DNA from: Bacillus sp. FJAT-47783
GTDB lineage: Bacteria; Bacillota; Bacilli; Bacillales; Aeribacillaceae
Length of the DNA: 64,000 bases
NCBI RefSeq assembly: GCF_022808615.1
Contig: NZ_JAKZKS010000003.1
Coordinates: forward strand, 1 to 64,000
Direction: 5' to 3'
Shown: positions 24,675-33,141 of the stretch, piece by piece
Position numbering within the stretch: position 1 is the first letter of the stretch
Layout: each line of letters opens with the position of its first letter
Position numbers and translations under genes: made by a program
Notes under the pieces: generated by a model
The model's database searches: none
What the model saw: the letters and a program-made list of their open reading frames with translations, nothing else
Told to the model about the DNA's origin: nothing

Positions 24675-25559
24675 ATGAAGAAAAATTGGTGGATATTTAT
24701 TATAATTTCACTGCTTATTGCATTAAGCTTTTATCTTTCAAAAAGACTCGCTGTGAAGGAAAGTATCATATTTTTTCCATTAAGTGAAAATGTCCTATTT
24801 ACAGATGCTAATACGACTGTCTCTTTAATCGAAAAAAAGAATGCTGAAGATCATATTTTAGAATGGGATGTTCATTCAGCAACAAGTGAAGAAATATATT
24901 TACGTCAAGATATTTCACTATTATTTGTTGATGGCGAATTAAAACATACAATGGCAGAATGGGAAGACCATAGTCAAAAATTAGCCCAATATGAAAAAAT
25001 CACTGGTCAAGATAGTAGTCATTATGAAACGATTTCCTTTCATTATGGTGAAATTCATGAAAATGAAGAAAAAATTCGAAGTGTTCAAAAGATGAGCGAG
25101 GATCACTTATATGTTATCGACTCATCATTTAGCAAGCTAACATCATTCAAAAATCCTGTTACGGAAGAAGAAGCAGAATGGAAAGAGATTTTAGACCATA
25201 TTCAGTCGCAGCAATTACATTATCGATGGGAACGGTTAATCGGTCATTTTCAAATCAATCCATCTCAATACATCCAATTTCCGCTGACAGACTTGCCGAA
25301 ATATAATGAAAAACCGTTAGAAGGATTTACAAAGAACGAAACGCAAACGATTATCGGAACACTTTGGGAAGGATTGTATAAGCAATATTTTCTCGGCTTA
25401 AAAAGAAAAGACGGATCCATTGAGGATCCGATTGGTAGTAGCTTACCACTCCTATTACTTGCCAAAGACAAAACACATTTAATTGTATTAATTGAGGGAA
25501 AAAGTGGATATCCGTATCAACTATATCAAAAAATTATTGAAGTTGAAGAGTCGATTTAA
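24675..25559 (+). CDS. Membrane-anchored protein of unknown function
   Basis: From ATG 24675 (GGAG eight bases upstream) the product has 294 residues. An N-terminal helix (WWIFIIISLLIALSFYLS) anchors a hydrophilic, strand-and-helix domain rich in Glu, His and Tyr. Visible features include HILEWDVHSATSEEIYLRQD early and LLLLAKDKTHLIVLIEGKS near the end. I do not recognise a family. It is divergent from spoVAF with a 137-bp spacer, and its 3' end overlaps the converging gluP by 26 bp. A sporulation link through spoVAF is only contextual. Confidence 0.7.
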   Translation: MKKNWWIFIIISLLIALSFYLSKRLAVKESIIFFPLSENVLFTDANTTVSLIEKKNAEDHILEWDVHSATSEEIYLRQDISLLFVDGELKHTMAEWEDHSQKLAQYEKITGQDSSHYETISFHYGEIHENEEKIRSVQKMSEDHLYVIDSSFSKLTSFKNPVTEEEAEWKEILDHIQSQQLHYRWERLIGHFQINPSQYIQFPLTDLPKYNEKPLEGFTKNETQTIIGTLWEGLYKQYFLGLKRKDGSIEDPIGSSLPLLLLAKDKTHLIVLIEGKSGYPYQLYQKIIEVEESI

Positions 25560-27069
25560 AGGAACGATAGACATCGTTTTTCGGATCTAGCCTTATTGCT
25601 TCATTAATCGCTTCGGTTGCTTTATGTAATTCGTTTCGTTCATGATATGCGACACTTAGCACATAATAGGCTTGGTGATATGTTGGATCCGTTTTAATGA
25701 CATGTAATAAGTTCGGAATGGCTTTTTCCATTTCTCCTAGTTCTAGCTGCGATACAGCAAGAAGAAAGGTGACTTCAGGAGGAGCATCTTCTAACTTGTT
25801 AGCCTGCCATAAAATATCGTTCGCCCTTTTAAACTCTCCTTCAGCTAAATACTGTTTACTTACAGCGATCGCCGCGTAACTATCCCGTTCTGGCATAAGC
25901 TTAAATCCATAATAAAGCAAACTTGTTATCATCATAACGGATAAGGCAATTCCGACTAAACGGAACGTATTGCGAGACATTTTTGGCAGTTGAACGATTA
26001 ATGCAGCTACAAAGCCACCAATAAGTCCCCCAATATGTCCTGCGTTATCGATATTCGGGATCGCAAACCCTAAGCTCAAGTTAATGGCAATAACAATTAA
26101 AATGTTAGGACCAATTGTTCTAAAAAACAAATTCGGTTTTAAAAGGCCTAATAGTAATAGAGAACCAAATAACCCAAATATTGCACCAGAGGCTCCAGCC
26201 GAAATAGCCGGACTAAACACAAAACTCGCAATCGTCCCTGTAATCCCAGCAAATAAATAAATGAACAAAAACCGTAAAGACCCATACATTTTCTCAACAG
26301 CCACCCCAATATAATAAAGGGCGAACGAGTTCATTAATAAATGTAAAAAGCCAATATGTAGAAAAATAGGTGTAACAAATCGCCACCACTCACCTGCATA
26401 GATAAGTTCATTTACTTTTGCACCAAATTTCAATAACGTATCCGTATTCGTGCTGCCTCCAAACAATTCTAATACAACAAACATGAAAATTTGAATCAAT
26501 AAAAAAACTTTTGTGAAAAACGGCTTTCCATGTTCAAATAGTTCTCGTTCTTGTTTCATATTCTGGTTAACAAAGTTCAAAACACCTTGTTTTATATGGT
26601 GAAGTTCTTCATAATCATGTTTTTCTCGTTGTCCATCTTTTTCTACATTTACTAATGAGATACCAAGAATTTCTTCAAGTTGCACAATTCTATTATGTAC
26701 ATGAGCAAGGTCAATGAAAATCGTTTTCAAAGTTGTATGTCCTTGCTGCATTGGTTTTTCAACATGAATGTGCCAATCATCAACAGGTTCATATGTTGAT
26801 ATATAGACATTTAAGACGTTTAAATTCCTTTTCAAAGACTCTTTTCTTACTGCTTCAAACATTGTTACAGCATCATTCATATCACGTGCCAACCAGTTTC
26901 CCCAATCCACATCGATTCTTTTTAAGCGGAGAAGCTGTACGTCACCTTTTCCACTCGGCTCAAGCCATACTTCACGATGATCAGGTGAAATATGAATAAG
27001 CCGATAGCGATGCTTCATGACAAATTGTTCAATCAATTTCCAAAATAAAAAATCTTGCTGGATGATCAT
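25534..27069 (-). CDS. gluP: Rhomboid intramembrane serine protease GluP (YqgP)
   Basis: The 511 residues match YqgP (507). An N-terminal cytoplasmic domain (about 1-180) precedes a seven-helix rhomboid core with Ser294 in GASGAIFG and His345 in DNAGHIGGLIGG as the catalytic pair; HIGFLHLLMNSFAL is the oxyanion helix. Two TPR units follow (about 400-511, with AIPNLLHVIKTDP and ATEAINEAIRLDP). YqgP cleaves membrane proteins such as the Mg transporter MgtE with FtsH. The start is ATG 27069 after GGAGAG. Confidence 0.95.
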   Translation of the reverse strand: MIIQQDFLFWKLIEQFVMKHRYRLIHISPDHREVWLEPSGKGDVQLLRLKRIDVDWGNWLARDMNDAVTMFEAVRKESLKRNLNVLNVYISTYEPVDDWHIHVEKPMQQGHTTLKTIFIDLAHVHNRIVQLEEILGISLVNVEKDGQREKHDYEELHHIKQGVLNFVNQNMKQERELFEHGKPFFTKVFLLIQIFMFVVLELFGGSTNTDTLLKFGAKVNELIYAGEWWRFVTPIFLHIGFLHLLMNSFALYYIGVAVEKMYGSLRFLFIYLFAGITGTIASFVFSPAISAGASGAIFGLFGSLLLLGLLKPNLFFRTIGPNILIVIAINLSLGFAIPNIDNAGHIGGLIGGFVAALIVQLPKMSRNTFRLVGIALSVMMITSLLYYGFKLMPERDSYAAIAVSKQYLAEGEFKRANDILWQANKLEDAPPEVTFLLAVSQLELGEMEKAIPNLLHVIKTDPTYHQAYYVLSVAYHERNELHKATEAINEAIRLDPKNDVYRSFKSTLQLQ

Positions 27070-27175
27070 AAGTTCATCTCTCCGAAATGTTTTTATCTAT
27101 TATAACAAGGGTTCTAAACGAAATAAATGAAAGTGCGTTAGAAAAACGAAATGGCTGCCTCTAAAGAGTCAGCCT

Positions 27176-27352
27176 TCAAGGTTGAAACCGAAAAGCATTA
27201 TGCATAAATTTGTCTTTTAAAAACGGCATCTTTATAGCTAAACTAATAAAAAATTGTCGAACGACCTTCATTCCAAGGAGAACGTTTAATACTTTATACC
27301 GAAATTGTACGAGCATTAATACTCCGATGATTAATAATAACATACGCTTCAT
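27176..27352 (-). CDS. yqgO: Small membrane protein, probably YqgO
   Basis: ATG 27352 lies seven bases after AGGAGGG; an ATG at 27358 is too close. The 58-residue product has one hydrophobic helix at the N-terminus (RMLLLIIGVLMLV) and a second weak hydrophobic segment near FFISLAIKMPFL. B. subtilis has a similarly small gene, yqgO, between yqgP and yqgN, and I name it by position. Function unknown. Confidence 0.6.
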   Translation of the reverse strand: MKRMLLLIIGVLMLVQFRYKVLNVLLGMKVVRQFFISLAIKMPFLKDKFMHNAFRFQP

Positions 27353-27413
27353 ATTCATCCCTCCTGCCTTTATTGTTTGTAAAGGGAGGAGATTTTATCC
27401 TTTGTTCATTTTA

Positions 27414-28208
27414 CTAAAGGAGAATTAATATAATAAGGGAGAAAGCTGTTATAAAGCTAATGGAAACAATGTTGACAAAGTCATTGTTCACAAACGGCAG
27501 ACCTTTTACATAAGCTGTCTTTTTTCTACAGTGAACCTGTTTTTCTGTCATGACATGACAAGAGGTACATCGATATTTGACTTGAATTGTCCCACCTAAC
27601 AATGTGTCGACAACATGACCGAAAAAACCGCTTAACAAGATGAGAAAGCTAATCTGCCAAGACAGTTCAAATAATATTGTGGCACTGATCGAAATGATGG
27701 CTGAACCTAAAAATGCCGCGATAGTCCCTAATGTTGACACCGCTCCTGATGTACCCGTCTCAACTTTTTTAAATGTTAACAGAAGTCTAGGTTTTCTTTT
27801 ACTTAATGTCCCAATTTCAGAAGCCCACGTATCTGAATTAGCGCTTGCAATCGCAATAGCATATAACACGTTCCACTGTTCGAAATCTTGCCACAATAGG
27901 GCAAGTATTGAGACTAAGAGCGGGATCCCACCGTTAGCAATCACTTGAACACTGTCTCTTTGACTCCCTTTTGCATTCATTTGTTCAGCAATTAATTTCC
28001 GTTGACTTTTCACGTGACTCCATAAGCTCGAACTAGCAAAGAAAATACCTAATAAAATGATTCCGTCCCAACCAAAGCTTATATAAATACTAGACCCTAC
28101 TAAACACGCTGTACATGCACCTAAAAAAGTAAGTGAGCGAATTAAATACCCTATCAATGATAAAGATAAAATAAAAATAATCACAACCATCTCATTCGTC
28201 ATGGACAC
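27414..28208 (-). CDS. DUF92 (TMEM19) family membrane protein
   Basis: The 264 residues form about six membrane helices. The family signature region is clear: IAIASANSDTWASEIGTLSK near 140, then TSGAVSTLGT, and GFFGHVVDTLLGGTIQVKYR near 210. A C..C/H-C cysteine pattern (RCTSCHV ... QVHCRKK) suggests a metal site in the last loop. DUF92 includes the plant phytyl-phosphate kinase VTE6, so a polyprenyl-phosphate kinase role is conceivable but not shown for bacilli. It overlaps the end of yqgN by 17 bp. Confidence 0.85.
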   Translation of the reverse strand: MSMTNEMVVIIFILSLSLIGYLIRSLTFLGACTACLVGSSIYISFGWDGIILLGIFFASSSLWSHVKSQRKLIAEQMNAKGSQRDSVQVIANGGIPLLVSILALLWQDFEQWNVLYAIAIASANSDTWASEIGTLSKRKPRLLLTFKKVETGTSGAVSTLGTIAAFLGSAIISISATILFELSWQISFLILLSGFFGHVVDTLLGGTIQVKYRCTSCHVMTEKQVHCRKKTAYVKGLPFVNNDFVNIVSISFITAFSLIILILL

Positions 28209-28764
28209 ATTTCTTCATTCCTCGCTCCGTTATTATGTATTGAACTGGAATATCGTGATCTTCACGAGGTACAAATGGTATCACTTGTAAAGAAAAAGCA
28301 AGTGAAATTGTGCGATTTTTAAAATTTTCTAAATATCGATCATAATATCCTCCACCATAGCCAATACGATATCCGCTTACATCAAATACAATGCCAGGTA
28401 CGATGATGAGATCTATCTCATCAATTTGACATGGAACGGTCTTTTCGATAATTGGTTCTTGCAATCCAAAATAAACGATTTCAAGCTCATGCAAGGATTG
28501 GATTACTCGAAATTCCATACGTTTTTCATTCGGATAACATTTCGGTACGACTACTTGTTTCCCTTCATTCCAAGCATGCTCAATAATCGGAAATGTGTTA
28601 ATTTCCCTTCCTCTCGAAAGCGTGATGGCAATTGTTCTCGCATGATTCCACATATCAGTAGCAACTAAAATTTGCGATATATTTTGACACCATTCGTCAT
28701 ATGTATCACCATCTATTTGCGTTAATGTTTCTTTCATTTGTTGTCGTAACCGTTTTTTTTCCAT
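28192..28764 (-). CDS. yqgN: 5-formyltetrahydrofolate cyclo-ligase YqgN
   Basis: The 190-residue protein has the basic N-terminal RLRQQMKETL helix, and the ATP/folate-binding signature GYRIGYGGGYYDRYL near residues 131-145, with DLIIVPGIVFD before it. It converts 5-formyl-THF to 5,10-methenyl-THF using ATP and so recycles an inhibitory storage form of folate. The gene is followed by overlapping DUF92. Confidence 0.93.
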   Translation of the reverse strand: MEKKRLRQQMKETLTQIDGDTYDEWCQNISQILVATDMWNHARTIAITLSRGREINTFPIIEHAWNEGKQVVVPKCYPNEKRMEFRVIQSLHELEIVYFGLQEPIIEKTVPCQIDEIDLIIVPGIVFDVSGYRIGYGGGYYDRYLENFKNRTISLAFSLQVIPFVPREDHDIPVQYIITERGMKKCVHDE

Positions 28765-28815
28765 GCTTGTTTACCGCCTCCTTTTGCAGTTCTATTATAA
28801 CATTAGTAGTCTCGT

Positions 28816-28866
28816 GTGCCCTTGCCTTTTCAACAAGAAAAAGCGCAGGGCACCTTAAATATCCCC
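28816..28866. repeat. Hairpin and GCGCAGGGCACC-type dispersed repeat
   Basis: GTGCCCTTGC and GCAGGGCAC form a hairpin. The right arm region, GAAAAAGCGCAGGGCACC...ATCCCC (28837-28866), resembles 33062-33089 and short intergenic repeats seen in other bacilli. Confidence 0.4.
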
Positions 28867-28898
28867 ACTAGCAAAGACATTATGTATAAATAAAAAAA

Positions 28899-28924
28899 CA
28901 GCAGGAAATGCATTTCCTACTGCT
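28899..28924 (-). terminator. Terminator of rpmG
   Basis: CAGCAGGAAATG pairs with CATTTCCTACTG (one mismatch) beside a run of seven A on the plus strand, read as U downstream of rpmG. Confidence 0.75.
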
Positions 28925-29073
28925 TACTTTGTTTCACGGTGTAAAGTATGCTTTTTATCTCTTGGGCAATACTTTTTGAATTCAACGCGTTCAGTGTTTG
29001 TGCGTTTGTTTTTTGTCGAAATATAGTTACGCTCACCACATTCTGTGCAAGCAAGTGTAATATTTACGCGCAT
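28924..29073 (-). CDS. rpmG: 50S ribosomal protein L33
   Basis: The 49-residue protein reads [20 protein letters not shown] at the start and ends [10 protein letters not shown], standard for L33. A CxxC pair (C9, C12) and a single later Cys (KKYCPRD) remain of the zinc knuckle, as in the rpmGA-type paralogue of B. subtilis. GGAGGG precedes the ATG. It is a stand-alone gene. Its upstream region shows no Zur-like site. Confidence 0.96.
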   Translation of the reverse strand: MRVNITLACTECGERNYISTKNKRTNTERVEFKKYCPRDKKHTLHRETK

Positions 29074-29150
29074 GTTTCTTTCCCTCCATAAACTATTATA
29101 AATCAGACTTAACTATCATATCATTTTTGTGCACTAAAATCCACAGCAAT

Positions 29151-31493
29151 TTAGGATTTTTGATAATGAACAATTTTCCCTGTGTAGAAAGAGGTCATTT
29201 CTTTCGCACGTTGAAGAGAGGAAGCCTTTGTTAAGATTGTTATAATTGGCTTCTCTGCATGTGGGAAGATCAATGTCCAATCATCTTTATCATGATGAAT
29301 TTTAATACCATTTTGAAGCGATGTAACGATCCCACCAAATTCTTCAATTAATCTTCGCATAATTTCCCCTCGTTTAAGCCAATGGCATGATACTTCCTCA
29401 TACATCATATGATACTTATTGCTATCTATTTGAAAAGATGTGATGTCTTCCTTCCTTTTCGATAATGTTTTAACGAAAGAGAAAAAAAGAAAGAAAGCAT
29501 CGTATTGGAGAGAAAAAGAAGTTCCTAATGTTTTTAATTCTTTTTTTCGATCATGAATTGGAGATATGAAAATTTTTTCTTTATGATCGACTTCGGCAGA
29601 TAAATAAAGGTACAATCCCTCCATCCTAAATTTGTCTAATAGATGTCCAAACTGATCAAATATTTTTAATCTTTCCCCATGGCGATCAATCCAAAAGCCT
29701 CCATCCAAATTGTTTGATTGAATAATAGACGAAAACTGTTCAGTCGTTATAGGTTCTGAAAATTCCGTGAATTTACAAGGTAATTCTTGAAGCATTTTTG
29801 AAAAATGATGCTTAACTGGTGTTTCATTCATAACAGCAAAATGGTAATTTGCATGGCTCACTCCATCCATCTTTTTCTTTAATATAGAAAAATAAGAATC
29901 AAGAACGTTACGCTTCCTCCACTCATATCCAATTTTATCTCCCTCAACTCGACGAAAATTTAAGTACTGAAAAGCTTTCCGAACCGCTTGCTCTAATTTT
30001 GTGTCGATCGGAACCCCTTTGTTCGTATAAAACTCTATTGACGTCTCTCTTCCTTTTCGGTCACTTTGAATAAAGACACCGTAAGAAACTTGTTCATGGC
30101 GACATGCGTATTGAAAAATTGGTGTTGCTAAATCTTCCGCACAACACATCGTTTGAACACCCGTACAAAGTAGAGATTGATTCATTATTTCAGCTACTGT
30201 TTTTGAATATGGATGGCCATCACTTCCTACTAAAATTAATGAATGTTGATTAATCGTACTACCAAACGCAAGTGCTAACTTTAAGGAAAATTCAGGTGTG
30301 CATTCGACATTCGAAAGCCCTTGGACGCCACGTGCTTTAAATAGCGAACCGTTCTCAATACTCCCCCATTTTACATACTCTTTTTCATACGAATACGGCG
30401 GGATTTTTTTAGCAGGCCATATATATACATTTTCGCCTACTTTAGCTTCACGTTTAACATGTACGTTCTCTCCCATCACGGCACCATTAAAAATAATCGA
30501 ATTTTTTTCAAAAATACAGCCGGTTCCAACTGTTGCCCCGATAATCTGACTATTTTCCATTACGGTCTGCTGCGGCCAAAGAATGGATCGTTCCAAGTAA
30601 CTTCCATGATGAATATACGAATCATTTCCTATAACCGTGTATGCCTTTACTTCACAGTCTTCTGAAATGACTGAGTTTTTACCTATATAAATGGGTGGGT
30701 TGTATTTTGCTCGATTACTTATATAAACATCTTTTTCAAGCCAAACTCCTTTTTGTACTTCTTTTGCATGAAGTGGGAGATTTACTTTTCGATCAAGCAA
30801 ATCAAACTGCGCTTGTCTATATTGCTCTAAGCTACCAATGTCCGACCAATAGCCCGCTGTTTCATAATAATGAAGCGGAATCTTCTGTTTCAACAATTGC
30901 GGGAAAATATCTTGACTAAAATCGGTAGGAACTTCTCGTTTAATAAAGTGGAAAATGTCCGGTTCAAAAATATAGATTCCTGTGTTAACCAAATTCGTGC
31001 ACACTTCGTTCCATTCAGGCTTTTCGATAAAACCTTCTATTTGTTTTGTCCTTGGGTTTCCGATTATAAGCCCATAATCAAGCGGCATATTGACCGCTTT
31101 TGCAATAACGGTACAAATTTGCTGGTGGCTTTTATGGAAGGATAAAGCTTCGTCCAAATGAAGGTCTGTAAGAGCATCGCCACTTATGACTAAAAATGTC
31201 TCATTTAAGTGTTGTTCACAAAGCTTGATCCCTCCTGCTGTACCTAACGGCTTTTCTTCTTCAATATACGTTATATGAACACCGCTTTCTTTTCCATTCC
31301 CAAAATGGTCTTTTATTACATAACCTAAATAATTTAATGTAATATAAATATCTGTAATCCCGTACTGTTTTAACAACCCAATTGTATATTCCATTAAAGG
31401 CTTATTTAAAATCGGTACCATAGGCTTTGGAAGGTGACATGTCAACGGTGTTAGACGTTCTCCTTTTCCACCTGCTAAAATAACAGCTTTCAT
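29151..31493 (-). CDS. Sugar-nucleotide pyrophosphorylase fused to a degenerate phosphomutase domain
   Basis: ATG 31493 follows GAGGGTGG and gives 780 residues. The first 230 are a nucleotidyltransferase: AVILAGGKGERLTPLT signature, LPKPM, GTAGGI, SGDAL, and IEKPEWNE. Next comes a left-handed beta-helix (about 245-365, hexapeptide-like YIGKNSVISEDC). From about 380 to the end is a phosphohexomutase-like region with GSDGHPYSKTVAE, but TASHNP is replaced by FIQSDRKGRE and the DGDxDR metal loop by LDGGFWIDRHGE, so mutase activity is unlikely. Relatives are annotated mannose-1-phosphate guanylyltransferase or glucose-1-phosphate nucleotidyltransferase. The sugar and its use are unknown. Confidence 0.85.
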   Translation of the reverse strand: MKAVILAGGKGERLTPLTCHLPKPMVPILNKPLMEYTIGLLKQYGITDIYITLNYLGYVIKDHFGNGKESGVHITYIEEEKPLGTAGGIKLCEQHLNETFLVISGDALTDLHLDEALSFHKSHQQICTVIAKAVNMPLDYGLIIGNPRTKQIEGFIEKPEWNEVCTNLVNTGIYIFEPDIFHFIKREVPTDFSQDIFPQLLKQKIPLHYYETAGYWSDIGSLEQYRQAQFDLLDRKVNLPLHAKEVQKGVWLEKDVYISNRAKYNPPIYIGKNSVISEDCEVKAYTVIGNDSYIHHGSYLERSILWPQQTVMENSQIIGATVGTGCIFEKNSIIFNGAVMGENVHVKREAKVGENVYIWPAKKIPPYSYEKEYVKWGSIENGSLFKARGVQGLSNVECTPEFSLKLALAFGSTINQHSLILVGSDGHPYSKTVAEIMNQSLLCTGVQTMCCAEDLATPIFQYACRHEQVSYGVFIQSDRKGRETSIEFYTNKGVPIDTKLEQAVRKAFQYLNFRRVEGDKIGYEWRKRNVLDSYFSILKKKMDGVSHANYHFAVMNETPVKHHFSKMLQELPCKFTEFSEPITTEQFSSIIQSNNLDGGFWIDRHGERLKIFDQFGHLLDKFRMEGLYLYLSAEVDHKEKIFISPIHDRKKELKTLGTSFSLQYDAFFLFFSFVKTLSKRKEDITSFQIDSNKYHMMYEEVSCHWLKRGEIMRRLIEEFGGIVTSLQNGIKIHHDKDDWTLIFPHAEKPIITILTKASSLQRAKEMTSFYTGKIVHYQKS

Positions 31494-31564
31494 GTTTCCA
31501 CCCTCTTTTACATTCATTCAAAAAGCATTCTTTTAAAAGTAGTTAGTTGAATAAAGTGAAACTT

Positions 31565-31780
31565 CATTCAGTGGTTTTTTTCACCCCCCACTGAATGTTA
31601 GTCCCTACGGGATGACCTAAAGGACCTTGTGACCCACAGGATGTGGGTTACACAGACGTTGCCACAGGACGTGGCGCTCTTAGTCTGTGTTCTTTATGTT
31701 CTGACCTTTACGGGCAGTTGGCCCCCACCTACCTTCTTCGCATTGCTACAAAATCTTGAGGTGGGGGTCTTACTGCCCGT
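31565..31780 (+). ncRNA. Highly structured RNA element resembling HEARO / IscB omega RNA, no IscB ORF
   Basis: A GC-rich island in AT-rich surroundings folds, by eye, into five helices. P1 is CATTCAGTGG/CCACTGAATG (31565-31597, 10 perfect pairs). Then TCCC/GGGA at 31602-31612, and GTGACCCAC/GTGGGTTAC around AGGAT (31629-31651). An outer ACACAGAC/GTCTGTGT stem (31650-31690) encloses GCCAC-AGGAC-GTGGC. The last is ACGGGCAGT/ACTGCCCGT (31710-31780) with inner CCCCCACCT/AGGTGGGGG. The hairpin order and the GTTGCC...GGCGCTCTTAGTCTG segment look like HEARO RNA, the guide RNA of IscB nucleases; I judged this from memory. The strand follows that reading. No nuclease gene is adjacent. Confidence 0.5.
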
Positions 31781-32147
31781 TAAGAGTGGGATAAAATATG
31801 TTAATATGTAGATTTATGAAATTTGTGTGTAGGAAATTTTCTGGTAAGGTATTAAAAGTAAAACAGAGATGAATTAATTACTATGGAAAAATATATTAAA
31901 ACATCCCCTTAAAAAAAGGAAGGGTAACGAATTATATAAGCAGTGTTTCTTTCAACAACAAAATTTTAATGGACAACCGTTTCATTAGAGGTATTTAACT
32001 CATTGTAACATCCTTACAAAGAAAGGAAAACTCATTAATTGTTGTGTTTTTTATACAAATTTCTACATATTTCTTCGTTTTTTTCGTTTCGTTTCTTCGC
32101 TTTTTATGTTATAAAGGTAAATGGATAATCTTCAAGAAGGTGAGAAA
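31781..32147. other. AT-rich intergenic stretch after the structured element
   Basis: No gene or clear hairpin is seen. The TATGTTATAAAG sequence near 32105-32117 is a plausible -10 region for the rightward gene at 32148. Confidence 0.4.
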
Positions 32148-32510
32148 ATGGAATTTGTAATTATTGCACTGTTTGTCATAAGCGTTGTTTTATTAGCACT
32201 ATCTTTTTCACAACGCGATCACTACAAGGAATTAGAGGAAGAAGTTGAGCAACTATCTGTTTCGGCAATGCAAGAGATCTACAAAATGAAGAAGAAAATG
32301 CGTGTATTTGAAGAAGAGCTTTTACAAAGTGATAGCGGAAATTTTTCACAACACACTCAACCTGTGTTACATTTTGATTATTATACAAAAAATAAAATTC
32401 TAACGAAATATGAGCAAGGAATGTCTATTTCAGATATTGCGAAATCAGAAAATGTGACTGCCGAAGAAGTAAAATTAATGATCGAACAGAATAAGAGGGA
32501 TTTATCATGA
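32148..32510 (+). CDS. Membrane-anchored helical protein with C-terminal HTH-like segment
   Basis: ATG 32148 (AAGGTGAG upstream) gives 120 residues. One N-terminal helix (FVIIALFVISVVLLALSF) is followed by a coiled coil (YKELEEEVEQLSVSAMQEIY) and a C-terminal segment, ILTKYEQGMSISDIAKSENV, that reads like the start of a sigma-4-type helix-turn-helix. Its stop overlaps the start of the MltG-like gene (ATGA). B. subtilis has two small genes of unknown role near pst (yqzC, yqzD), and I could not match this one to either with confidence. Confidence 0.75.
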   Translation: MEFVIIALFVISVVLLALSFSQRDHYKELEEEVEQLSVSAMQEIYKMKKKMRVFEEELLQSDSGNFSQHTQPVLHFDYYTKNKILTKYEQGMSISDIAKSENVTAEEVKLMIEQNKRDLS

Positions 32511-33061
32511 ACAAGAGGCTTTTACAAACTTTTGCAGCAGGCATGATTGCTTCTACGACCGTTTTAACTATTACTTTTTATCTCGGCGGGTATCATAAAC
32601 CGACTACGTTGAAAGCGGACGTAACAGATGCAGACGTTATTAGCTATCTTGAAAAAAATGAACAAGTCGCAATATCAAAGCAGGAATACGATCAATTAGT
32701 AAAAGAACAAAATGATGAGAAAAAACAAACGAATGTAAAAAAAGAGAAACCGGTAGAAGAAACACCGAAAGAAACGGATGAACAAACCGAATCCAATAAA
32801 AAAGAAGAGCAACCTAAAGAACAACCTAAACAAGAGGAAGAGAAAAAAGAACAACCTAAAGCCGTATCGATTACGATAAAAGAAGGAATGGCAACAAGTG
32901 ACGTTTCGAATTTACTCGAATCGGCTGGTGTCATCAAATCTTCGTCTGAATTCAGTAAGTATTTAATTGAGCATGAATATCATACCCGTGTCCAAATCGG
33001 CACATTTGAAGTAAAAAACGGTATGAGTTTCTATGAGCTTGCAGAAGCTATTACTCGATAA
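32507..33061 (+). CDS. MltG/YceG-like domain membrane protein, short form
   Basis: The 184-residue protein has an N-terminal membrane helix (about 8-27), a Lys/Glu/Gln/Pro-rich low-complexity linker (about 70-120) and a C-terminal domain: VSITIKEGMATSDVSNLLES, then a GTFEVKNGMSFYELAEAI end. This is the LysM-like subdomain found at the N-terminus of MltG endolytic transglycosylases. The catalytic YceG domain is absent. It may bind peptidoglycan glycan strands from the membrane. It is coupled to the preceding gene by a 4-bp overlap. Confidence 0.8.
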   Translation: MNKRLLQTFAAGMIASTTVLTITFYLGGYHKPTTLKADVTDADVISYLEKNEQVAISKQEYDQLVKEQNDEKKQTNVKKEKPVEETPKETDEQTESNKKEEQPKEQPKQEEEKKEQPKAVSITIKEGMATSDVSNLLESAGVIKSSSEFSKYLIEHEYHTRVQIGTFEVKNGMSFYELAEAITR

Positions 33062-33089
33062 GAAAAGCGCAAGTGCCTCGATCATCCCC
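33062..33089. repeat. GCGCA-type dispersed repeat, second copy
   Basis: GAAAAGCGCAAGTGCC...ATCCCC matches the block at 28837-28866 at most positions. Both copies sit directly downstream of, or between, genes. Confidence 0.35.
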
Positions 33090-33097
33090 GGTAAGTA

Positions 33098-33141
33098 AAA
33101 AACGAGAGGTGTACGCATGAATGCGTACACCTCTCGTTTTT
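33098..33141. terminator. Bidirectional terminator
   Basis: AACGAGAGGTGTACGCAT pairs perfectly with ATGCGTACACCTCTCGTT around a 2-base gap, flanked by A and T runs. It separates the MltG-like gene from leftward phoU. Confidence 0.93.

Noticed and set aside
31686-31696. GTTCTTTATGTTCT inside the structured element as a SinR site
   Set aside because: It is a direct, not inverted, pair and is explained by the RNA stem GTCTGTGT and its junction.
31629-31811. 60-codon rightward ORF inside the structured element
   Set aside because: It lies within paired RNA helices, has no ribosome binding site and no protein character.
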